12,562 nucleotides of DNA from the NCBI GenBank assembly GCA_016839955.1, contig JAEOTI010000385.1, forward strand, positions 1 to 12,562. The letters run 5' to 3'. Positions 7,437 to 12,562 of this stretch are shown in pieces. Below the pieces are notes generated by a model. The model saw nothing but the letters and a program-made list of their open reading frames with translations, ran no database searches and was not told the DNA's origin. How positions within the stretch are numbered: the first letter of the stretch is position 1; each line of letters starts with the position of its first letter. This stretch comes from Candidatus Hodarchaeota archaeon. GTDB lineage: Archaea > Asgardarchaeota > Heimdallarchaeia > Hodarchaeales > YT1-057. Made by a program: the position numbers and the translations under genes.

Positions 7437-9182
7437 ATGGAACAACTCGAGGGATTAGAGCCCCCCTGGTTTAAATTTTGGCCAGAAGAGATTCCAAAGC
7501 ATATTGATTACCCAAAAGACTTTCCAATCTATCAATTTCTTCAAGAATCTGCTCAACTCTACCCTAATCATGTTGCTACCGTATTCTTTGATAAAAAGAT
7601 CATTTATCAGGATCTTTGGAATCGTGTTTTACGCTTTGCTAACGCTCTATCCAAACTAGGAATAAAGAAAGGGGATAGAATTGGCATTTATCTACCAAAT
7701 TGTCCCCAATTTGTAATCGCTTTTTTCGCTATTAATCGTCTCGGTGCTGTGATCGTTCCTTTTAACACTCAATATGTTGATCATGAATTAGAATATCAAC
7801 TTAATGATTCAGGAGCTCGGACAATAATTTGTGTCGATATTGTCTATAAACGAGTCCGGAGATTATGTGATAAGGGGATAGTAGACTTAGATAATGTGAT
7901 TGTAGCATCTTTAAGAGACGAAATGTCCTTTTCAAAACGCTGGTTGGGGACTTTATTCGGGAAAGTGCCGCTTCGTAGAAAAATTCGTTCCGGAGATCTC
8001 TCGTTTAAAAAAATGGTTTTAGAAGGTGACCCAACTGAAGTTCCTGAAGTTAATATTAATCCCTTGGAAGATTTAGCCCTAATCCAGTATACTGGAGGGA
8101 CAACCGGAGTCAGTAAGGGCGCTATGCTTACTCATTTCAACATTGTGAGCAATCAAATACAATTAACGAATATTCTTTATCCACCAGTGGTCCTTGGGGA
8201 AGAATGTTACGTTGTTGCTCTTCCTCTTTTCCATATTTATGCATTAAATGTATGCATGATTTCAGCGATTAATCAAGCGTCGAAAATGATTCTAATAGCA
8301 GATCCATTAGCTGGAAGACCGATGTTACAAGATTTGCTTGAAGCTCTCTCAAAATACAAACCTACTTTTTTCCACGCTGTGCCCTCATTATATATTGGAT
8401 TGTTGTTTCACCCAGACATAAAGGATTATGATCTTACTTCTATTCGAGCCTGTATCTCCGGAGCTGCCCCCCTTCCTGAACAGGTCATGTGGGATTTTGA
8501 GGAATTAACGGGAGCCAATGTTTTAGAAGGTTATGGGTTAACAGAAACAAGTCCTGTTTCGCATTGCAATCCCTTTGCGGGAGTTGGTAAACGTTCGGGT
8601 AGTATTGGGTTTCCGCTGCCTGATACGGATGTGAAAATTTTCGATCCTTCGGAAGGTGGCTGTAATACTGAGCTCCCACGAGGGGAAGAAGGTGAAATCG
8701 GGATGAAAGGCCCTCAGGTAATGCCCGGGTACTGGAAAAAGCCAGAGGAAACTGCGAATGCGTTCAACAAAGATGGGTATTTCTTGACGGGGGATATTGG
8801 ATATATTGATGAAGATGGATATTTCTTCATTACTGGCCGAAAGAAAAATATGATCGATGTTAGCGGACTCAAAGTCTATCCTAGAGAAGTCGAAGAGCTA
8901 ATTATTGAACACCCTGCTGTGCAAGAAGTCGCAGTTATTGGTGCCCCTCACAAGATACGAGGAGAAACGGTCATGGCTTTTGTTGTTCTTAAAGACGATG
9001 AGACAGCTTCTGATGAAGAGATCATTGAATTTTGTAAAGGGGAGATTGCTCGATTCAAAATTCCACGGCATGTAAAATTCATCGATGAACTGCCGAAAAG
9101 TGCAATCGGGAAAGTTTTACATCGCGAATTAAGAGATTTTGTTTGGAAGAAAACAGGACGAAAACGATCGATCGATGGATAG
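7437..9182 (+). CDS. AMP-forming acyl-CoA synthetase (long/medium-chain fatty acid-CoA ligase type)
   Basis: Activates a carboxylic acid with ATP to an acyl-adenylate and transfers it to CoA. Adenylate-forming (ANL) motifs are intact: YTGGTTGVSKGAMLTH from residue 218 (phosphate loop), GYGLTETSP at 365-373, TGDIGYIDEDGYF at 451-463, GRKKNMI from 467, and PKSAIGKVLHREL at 553-565, whose Lys559 is the adenylation lysine. Length (581) fits FadD-like ligases. GAGGAGAT at 7421-7428 supports the ATG. There is no signal peptide, so it acts in the cytoplasm. The best general match is a long-chain fatty acid-CoA ligase, but chain length and aromatic versus aliphatic preference cannot be judged. It stands alone on its strand, divergent from the liv cluster, which may point to a shared substrate. 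Confidence 0.92.
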   Translation: MEQLEGLEPPWFKFWPEEIPKHIDYPKDFPIYQFLQESAQLYPNHVATVFFDKKIIYQDLWNRVLRFANALSKLGIKKGDRIGIYLPNCPQFVIAFFAINRLGAVIVPFNTQYVDHELEYQLNDSGARTIICVDIVYKRVRRLCDKGIVDLDNVIVASLRDEMSFSKRWLGTLFGKVPLRRKIRSGDLSFKKMVLEGDPTEVPEVNINPLEDLALIQYTGGTTGVSKGAMLTHFNIVSNQIQLTNILYPPVVLGEECYVVALPLFHIYALNVCMISAINQASKMILIADPLAGRPMLQDLLEALSKYKPTFFHAVPSLYIGLLFHPDIKDYDLTSIRACISGAAPLPEQVMWDFEELTGANVLEGYGLTETSPVSHCNPFAGVGKRSGSIGFPLPDTDVKIFDPSEGGCNTELPRGEEGEIGMKGPQVMPGYWKKPEETANAFNKDGYFLTGDIGYIDEDGYFFITGRKKNMIDVSGLKVYPREVEELIIEHPAVQEVAVIGAPHKIRGETVMAFVVLKDDETASDEEIIEFCKGEIARFKIPRHVKFIDELPKSAIGKVLHRELRDFVWKKTGRKRSIDG

Positions 9183-9514
9183 AAAGACATCCGTGCTCAA
9201 TAATTTTCCAACATTTCACAATTAAAGAATATTTATTCAAGTTCATCCTAAAATCAGTATTCTGAATGAGGGTTATAGTAGGGATTTAGGTCATAATTTG
9301 TGATATAATAAAAAAAAATAATTTTGGGAGCAGTTTACTCCCAAGTTCGGTTCTAGAAGAGGGGTTTGGGGTGAGAACAGGTCTTCACGTGCCCTGTTTT
9401 CATCAATGAGCGGTTCGGGACTTGACGCCGCGCGTTGAAGTCATTTACTTTCCTGTTACAGAAAGCGTACCCCACTGTGTATAACATGATTAATCCTTAT
9501 GTTTACTACGTTCC
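9183..9514. other. Intergenic region between convergent genes
   Basis: Non-coding stretch of 332 bases between the synthetase (+) and the caspase-like gene (-). The first 140 bases are AT-rich and featureless apart from an A-run at 9311-9318. The remainder is clearly richer in G and C and holds the structured segment described next. No T-rich terminator typical of the flanking genes is evident. Confidence 0.6.
9324..9474 (+). ncRNA. Candidate structured RNA with multi-branch fold
   Basis: Five helices can be paired by eye. H1: TTGGGAG 9324-9330 with CTCCCAA 9338-9344. H2, closing stem: TGGGGT 9367-9372 with ACCCCA 9469-9474. Inside it, H3: 9373-9381 with 9393-9401 (GAGAACAGG/CCTGTTTTC, 9 pairs, one G-T). 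H4: GACTT 9419-9423 with AAGTC 9438-9442, continued by ACGC/GCGT 9425-9428/9432-9435. H5: CTTTC 9448-9452 with GAAAG 9461-9465, continued by TG/CA. H3 starts directly where H2 ends. The segment is GC-richer than its surroundings. The strand is unproven because the stems pair almost equally on the complement. Alternatives are the end of a mobile element or a decayed transposase tail (see rejected items). Confidence 0.4.
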
Positions 9515-10357
9515 TTAGAATACAAAAGTACCGAGCATATCAAATTCCATTGGTGCATCCTTTTTATCAAATGGATATATAGCAGCAGCATAGTCGAAAG
9601 CATCTTGGGCAGTCGAAATACCTTGTTCTACAAGGGCTACTTCCAAATAGAAGTATGTCCACGCGCCATTCTGATAGGCAGTCATGTCATACCCATATCC
9701 ACGATCAGTACATGTTGTAGTCATGTAGATACCACTGTGCATGACTTCATTCATGCCTCCTGCGAAACAATGGTCTAGAAAGATGAATACTCGAGCAACT
9801 GAATTAGCAAAGAGTGTGGCAAACTCTGTATCGTAGAGATACCCATTTTCACCATCCTCGCCAGCCCCACAATCCCACATGCAGAGAAATTGAGACCTGA
9901 CTCGACCACGAGTGGTTCCGCCGTGACCACTGCTGGTAAAGAGAAGTATGTCGTCTTCATCAGCAATACTTACATAATGCGAAATGCGAGCTTTAACAGT
10001 GGCTTCAGTCGCTAATCCATCAAATTGAGGATAGCTATTAGAATTATCACCGTAAACCTCAATAGAATAGCCTTTTGAATTCAAATAATTATACCAGTCC
10101 GTTGCATCTTCATCACAGAAACTCAGATCACTTATAGCTTTATAATCTGAAATTCCTACAATAATTGCATATTTATTTACTATTCCATCCGCAGCTCGTG
10201 GTTCAGATGTTGTTAAAAGAGTAGAACTCTTAACAGTGCCGGGTGTACCACCGCTAGCTCGAGTTGTAATCCCTGTTGTCGTAGGAGCAACTGCTGCAAA
10301 CGATAACATGAAGAAACTCATGCCTAGAAACATAGCTATTATTGTTGTCCGCTTCAA
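9515..10357 (-). CDS. Secreted caspase-like (metacaspase/orthocaspase, C14) peptidase
   Basis: The mature domain starts near residue 60 with NKYAIIVGISDYK, the usual first strand of caspase-like folds, followed by DLSFCDEDATDWYNYL. The catalytic dyad is present: His145 in LLFTSSGHGG and Cys197 in DHCFAGG. NGYLYDTEF at about 171-179 is the region between them. The N-terminus MKRTTIIAMFLGMSFF and the hydrophobic run to about residue 23 form a signal peptide, followed by a Thr/Ser-rich linker to about 58, possibly a pro-segment. I accept the TTG start at 10357 because GAGGT (10366-10370 on the complement) lies 8 bases upstream and the KR pair of the signal peptide depends on it. No C-terminal anchor is seen. 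The product should act outside the membrane, unlike typical cytoplasmic metacaspases. Substrate unknown. Confidence 0.85.
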   Translation of the reverse strand: MKRTTIIAMFLGMSFFMLSFAAVAPTTTGITTRASGGTPGTVKSSTLLTTSEPRAADGIVNKYAIIVGISDYKAISDLSFCDEDATDWYNYLNSKGYSIEVYGDNSNSYPQFDGLATEATVKARISHYVSIADEDDILLFTSSGHGGTTRGRVRSQFLCMWDCGAGEDGENGYLYDTEFATLFANSVARVFIFLDHCFAGGMNEVMHSGIYMTTTCTDRGYGYDMTAYQNGAWTYFYLEVALVEQGISTAQDAFDYAAAIYPFDKKDAPMEFDMLGTFVF

Positions 10358-10386
10358 ACTACTTAACCTCTTTCAAGATCGAACGA

Positions 10387-10402
10387 AGGTCATTTTTGAC
10401 CT
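10387..10402. promoter_or_regulatory. Palindrome AGGTCA-N4-TGACCT in the caspase-gene leader
   Basis: A perfect 6-bp inverted repeat with a TTTT spacer lies 25-40 bases downstream of the TATA box, where transcription of the caspase-like gene should begin. A repressor bound there would block initiation. As RNA it would form a hairpin near the 5' end of the leader instead. Confidence 0.5.
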
Positions 10403-10426
10403 ATGGATGTTATAAATCAAAGAACA

Positions 10427-10435
10427 ATATATAAA
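10427..10435 (-). promoter_or_regulatory. Archaeal TATA box of the caspase-like gene
   Basis: The minus strand reads TTTATATAT, a near-ideal archaeal TATA box. Expected initiation is about 25 bases downstream (about 10400), giving a leader of roughly 45 bases that ends in the GAGGT ribosome binding site. Confidence 0.6.
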
Positions 10436-10548
10436 CATTCTTAGGATTATCCATCCTGTCTTTTCAAATTTTCAAAAAGTTTTGCTCATCACTTTGATAT
10501 TTTTGCTAAAAGTTGATAAGAGATGTATTACTCAAATAAAACAGATTG

Positions 10549-11043
10549 ATGATGGACTCTCGCTTCTCAAAAATTGTTGAAGATATTAAAAATGAAGCAG
10601 TCAAGTTATTCGAAGAGAATCTAAAAGCTTTAATCCTCTTTGGTTCAGTAGCTCGTAATACTGCTCATAAGAATTCAGACATTGATCTATTATTCGTTTT
10701 TGAAAAGCTTCCGACGAAACGATATGAAAGAACTAAATTAATTGTGAAATTAGAGGAAAAAATTGACTCACAATTATCGAACATGAGAAAAGAGGGACAA
10801 GCAACGTGCATTTCTCCAGTAATAAAAAGTATTGAAGAAGCATCCTATCTTTGCCCACTCTACTTAGATTTGTTAGAAGATGCGATAATTCTCTTTGATA
10901 AGGACAAGAATTTTGAAAAAACTCTTTCTCGCCTTAGAATCGCTCTCGATAAAACAAAAGGACGACGAATTTGGAAGGGGAAACGTTGGTATTGGGAATT
11001 AAAACCTAATGTAAAATTTGGAGAGCTAATCGATATTGAATAA
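10549..11043 (+). CDS. MNT-type nucleotidyltransferase (antitoxin-like)
   Basis: Minimal nucleotidyltransferase of the MNT/MntA kind. The core motif GS-x10-DxD is intact: FGSVARNTAHKNSDIDLL places Gly32-Ser33 and Asp44/Asp46 (numbered from the ATG at 10549) in the metal-binding arrangement. The C-terminal part (GRRIWKGKRWYWELKP) is the usual ending of archaeal members of this group. In MntA/HepT systems this enzyme transfers AMP to the HEPN partner and neutralises it; whether that happens here is inferred from gene pairing. The start is uncertain: TTG at 10546 and ATG codons at 10549 and 10552 are in frame, and none has a clear ribosome binding site, so leaderless translation is possible. The HEPN gene follows directly. 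Divergent from the caspase-like gene, 190 bases apart. Confidence 0.85.
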   Translation: MMDSRFSKIVEDIKNEAVKLFEENLKALILFGSVARNTAHKNSDIDLLFVFEKLPTKRYERTKLIVKLEEKIDSQLSNMRKEGQATCISPVIKSIEEASYLCPLYLDLLEDAIILFDKDKNFEKTLSRLRIALDKTKGRRIWKGKRWYWELKPNVKFGELIDIE

Positions 11044-11050
11044 CAAAAAT

Positions 11051-11449
11051 ATGGCCCAGGGATATTTGCGGATGGCTAAAGTCAGACTTTCTGCTGCTGT
11101 TACTGCGAAAGAACAAGAGGAACATGCATTTGCCGTACGATTAAGTCAAGAAGCAGTAGAATTAAGTCTAAAAGCCGCGTTACGTTTCATAGGAATTGAA
11201 CCTCCCCATTGGCACGATGTTGGACCAATTTTGAGAGAAAAAATAGATATTTTTCCTTCTTCAATAAAAAAAAATATCGATAAAATAATTTCAATATCTC
11301 GTTCGTTACGAATGGAACGTGAAACCAGCATGTATGGCGATGAGTCTACCAATATTTCTCCAGATAAGTTATATACAAAGGTAGATTCAGAAAACTCTGT
11401 TCTCAATGCTCAATTCATATATCAACTTTGTAAGGATCTACTTCTTTAA
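11051..11449 (+). CDS. HEPN-domain protein, partner of the MNT protein
   Basis: All-helical HEPN protein of the PF05168-like group. Typical stretches are MAQGYLRMAKVRLSAAV at the start, RLSQEAVELSLKAALRFIGI in the middle (residues about 34-53, the SQQAxELxLKAxLxxxGI signature) and MERETSMYGDES followed by LYTKVDSENSV near the end. The ATG at 11051 lies 7 bases after the MNT stop; a TTG at 11036 overlapping the MNT gene would add five residues and has GGAG 12 bases upstream. The canonical HEPN RNase motif RX4-6H, or RX4HXY of HepT, is not evident; the nearest is Arg-x7-His. It may therefore be a non-nucleolytic HEPN or use other residues. Together with the MNT gene it forms a toxin-antitoxin-like pair, function untested. 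Confidence 0.82.
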   Translation: MAQGYLRMAKVRLSAAVTAKEQEEHAFAVRLSQEAVELSLKAALRFIGIEPPHWHDVGPILREKIDIFPSSIKKNIDKIISISRSLRMERETSMYGDESTNISPDKLYTKVDSENSVLNAQFIYQLCKDLLL

Positions 11450-11558
11450 CATCAACTTTCCTTACTAAGTAATTTTTACACAGTCTGACAAACAATGAAA
11501 ATCAATAGAAATAAATTTGGTTTTAAGAGTAAAACCTCAAAATTAATGTGAAGGTCGA

Positions 11559-12206
11559 ATGTCTCAGCTAAAGGCTCTTAAAGAAGCAAAAAAATTACGA
11601 GAAGTTGGTAAGTTCAAAGAAGCCCTTAGAACCGTTGATAATTTTTTAAAGCAAATAGACTCTTCCAAAAGAGAGGAAAAAATCGCTGCATTCAATGAGT
11701 TAAGCAAAATTTATTGGCAACAAGGTCAATTAGTAAATGCAGAAATTCACGCTCAAAAAGCTCTCTTATTAGCACAGAACTCTCCATCGAATCTTCAAGG
11801 AGAAGGTGATGCTCTGAACAACCTAGGGCTGATTTATTGGCGTCATGGTAGATTGGATCAAGCTGAAGAATTCTTCCAGCAGAGCCTTATCTATAGAGAG
11901 AAAATTGGCAATCCACAAGATATATCGGCAATTTATAGCAATTTGGGGATAATTTACCGGCAACAAGGACAACTAGTATTAGCTGAAAACTATTTTCTGC
12001 GAAGTTTTTCATTAGACGAACAATATGGTGAACCACAGGATATTGCAGCTTCCCTGAATAATCTAGGTAACATCTATTGGCAGCGTGGGGAAATGAAATT
12101 AGCTGAGGAATATCATCAACGTAGTTATATAATAAAAGAGCAAATTGGTAATACTCAAAATCTTGCATCATCCCTACATAATCTGGGGTTTACAACTGTT
12201 TTGTGA
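11559..12206 (+). CDS. TPR-repeat protein, interrupted in its fifth repeat
   Basis: Tandem tetratricopeptide repeats with a period of 40 residues: units begin near residues 44, 84, 124 and 164, with recurring NNLGxIYWQxGxLxxAEExxxxS patterns. A first, diverged helical hairpin covers about 1-40. A fifth unit starts at about 204 (ASSLHNLG) and stops after Gly210; the last five codons (FTTVL) do not fit the repeat. This break coincides with the inferred left end of an IS607 remnant at 12189, so the product is most likely truncated and the rest of the gene may lie beyond the window. GAAGGT (11550-11555) supports the ATG. TPR proteins serve as protein-binding scaffolds; no partner domain is visible, so no specific role can be named. 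Confidence 0.85.
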   Translation: MSQLKALKEAKKLREVGKFKEALRTVDNFLKQIDSSKREEKIAAFNELSKIYWQQGQLVNAEIHAQKALLLAQNSPSNLQGEGDALNNLGLIYWRHGRLDQAEEFFQQSLIYREKIGNPQDISAIYSNLGIIYRQQGQLVLAENYFLRSFSLDEQYGEPQDIAASLNNLGNIYWQRGEMKLAEEYHQRSYIIKEQIGNTQNLASSLHNLGFTTVL

Positions 12207-12237
12207 GTTTATAAACAAACATTAACACTGATTAACA
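12207..12237. repeat. Palindrome and direct repeats at the IS607 left end
   Basis: GTTTATAAAC (12207-12216) is a perfect 10-bp palindrome. It is followed by ATTAACA at 12221-12227 and 12231-12237, exactly 10 bases apart, or one helical turn. Such spacing suits cooperative binding of the serine transposase to its end, but the sequence is AT-rich. Confidence 0.4.
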
Positions 12238-12246
12238 GATGTGACA

Positions 12247-12306
12247 ATGAAATTAGCAGACTGGGCACGACAGAAAGGGGTTATCACCTGCTTTTCTCAG
12301 TTTTAG
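12247..12306 (+). pseudogene. 5' remnant of IS607 tnpA (serine transposase)
   Basis: MKLADWARQKGV matches the start of IS607-type TnpA proteins (MKLSDWAxxxGISYxTAxRWF), whose N-terminus is a MerR-like DNA-binding helix-turn-helix. Similarity stops after residue 12 and the frame ends at codon 20. The recombination helix, the catalytic serine domain and everything downstream are missing, so it is inactive. Confidence 0.65.
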
Positions 12307-12382
12307 ACAAATTTTGTCAACCATTAGCACCTCTGACAAACACGGATTTTCAATGACCTCTCCCCCTCATGTAACTATTTAA

Positions 12383-12562
12383 CCCAGAAGAAGGATCGAC
12401 TTGAATATGGAACAGTATTTTCAAAGTCGCTTATGCTTACATCCTAACTATTCCGTCGCTGGTAGTTCGTCAGAGACGTTAAATGCCTGTGGAGAAGTGG
12501 TAAGACCTGAGGGTTTCAGGCACACCTCTGTGAACCAGGAAATTAGCCGCAACAATGAGGAG
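12383..12562 (+). pseudogene. 3' remnant of tnpB (RNA-guided nuclease TnpB, C-terminal tail)
   Basis: The second frame reads YSVAGSSSETLNACGEVV and then RPEGFRHTSVNQEISRNNEE, a close match to the tail that follows the RuvC domain in many TnpB proteins (GSSSESLNACGxxVRP...SVNQE). Similarity seems to start near 12395; a stop at 12380 closes the frame upstream, and the zinc ribbon and RuvC residues are absent. The frame is open to the end of the window, where the stop codon would be expected. In TnpB elements this 3' end also encodes the scaffold of the guide RNA. Confidence 0.75.

Larger units (their letters stand above)
12189..12562 (+). mobile_element. IS607-family deletion derivative (left part; continues past the window)
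   Basis: The stretch joins the start of an IS607 tnpA to the end of a tnpB within about 310 bases, so most of both genes is gone. The left boundary is inferred from where the TPR protein loses its repeat, right after the codon GGG at 12186-12188; IS607 elements are known to insert at GG dinucleotides. The first 58 bases hold a 10-bp palindrome and short direct repeats that could be transposase sites. The right end is not in the window. Confidence 0.7.

Noticed and set aside
8948..9190. Open frame opposite the end of the acyl-CoA synthetase.
   Set aside because: Antisense shadow of the conserved C-terminal domain of the synthetase; no independent support.
9324..9365. Resemblance of AGTTCGGTTCTAGAAGAGGGG to a group II intron domain V 3' side.
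   Set aside because: The GAGC to GTTC distance is about 21 bases rather than the 34 of domain V, the bulge is missing and no other intron domains or reverse transcriptase are present.
9323..9484. Reading of the structured segment as a transposase C-terminal tail (EVIYFPVTESVPHCV ending at a stop at 9482-9484).
   Set aside because: The frame has an in-frame TGA at 9407-9409, no start, and no motif I can place in a family; the paired stems explain the sequence better, though a decayed mobile-element end is not excluded.
11484..12342. The 11-mer TCTGACAAACA at 11484-11494 and 12332-12342 as a boundary repeat of a mobile segment.
   Set aside because: It would have to enclose the whole TPR gene, while the IS607 boundary lies elsewhere; a single 11-base match in AT-rich DNA can be chance.
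9183..12562. CRISPR array or tRNA gene in the accessory half.
   Set aside because: No regularly spaced identical repeats and no cloverleaf with a T-loop GTTCRA and matching acceptor stem were found.

Overview
The window looks like AT-rich archaeal chromosome, most likely from an Asgard archaeon. The clues are a decayed Ras/Rab-type small GTPase at the left edge, a substrate-binding protein with an archaeosortase-type PGF C-terminal anchor, an archaeal TATA box (TTTATATAT) upstream of a secreted caspase-like protease, and an archaeal-style nucleotidyltransferase/HEPN pair. Shine-Dalgarno-like motifs are present upstream of several starts. The assignment to Asgard is an inference from these protein features, not from a marker gene.

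Layout. 1-639 (+): remains of a small GTPase, with two opposite frameshifts and no intact nucleotide-binding motif. 611-6896 (-): a complete branched-chain-amino-acid-type (HAAT) ABC importer, transcribed in the order binding protein, LivH, LivM, LivG, LivF. A hairpin followed by a U-tract separates the binding-protein gene from the four core genes. Both permeases are much larger than usual. 6897-7436: AT-rich divergent promoter region. 7437-9182 (+): AMP-forming acyl-CoA synthetase. 9183-9514: non-coding, holding a compact stretch whose stems fold into a closed multi-branch structure. 9515-10357 (-): secreted caspase-like protease with a strong TATA box and a palindrome placed about where transcription should start. 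10549-11449 (+): MNT nucleotidyltransferase and HEPN protein, a toxin-antitoxin type pair. 11559-12206 (+): TPR protein cut off in its fifth repeat. 12189-12562 (+): an IS607-family element reduced to the first codons of tnpA and the tail of tnpB, running off the right edge.

How the genes may work together. The binding protein would be held on the outer face of the membrane and pass substrate to LivH/LivM, driven by LivF/LivG. The divergent acyl-CoA synthetase suggests, but does not prove, that the imported compound is a carboxylic acid activated to its CoA thioester. The right half is accessory in character: a secreted protease, an MNT/HEPN module and a gene broken by an insertion. The points most worth following up are the structured non-coding segment at 9324-9474, the deletion-derivative IS607 element that may retain a guide-RNA-coding end, the expanded permeases, and the caspase gene with its candidate operator.
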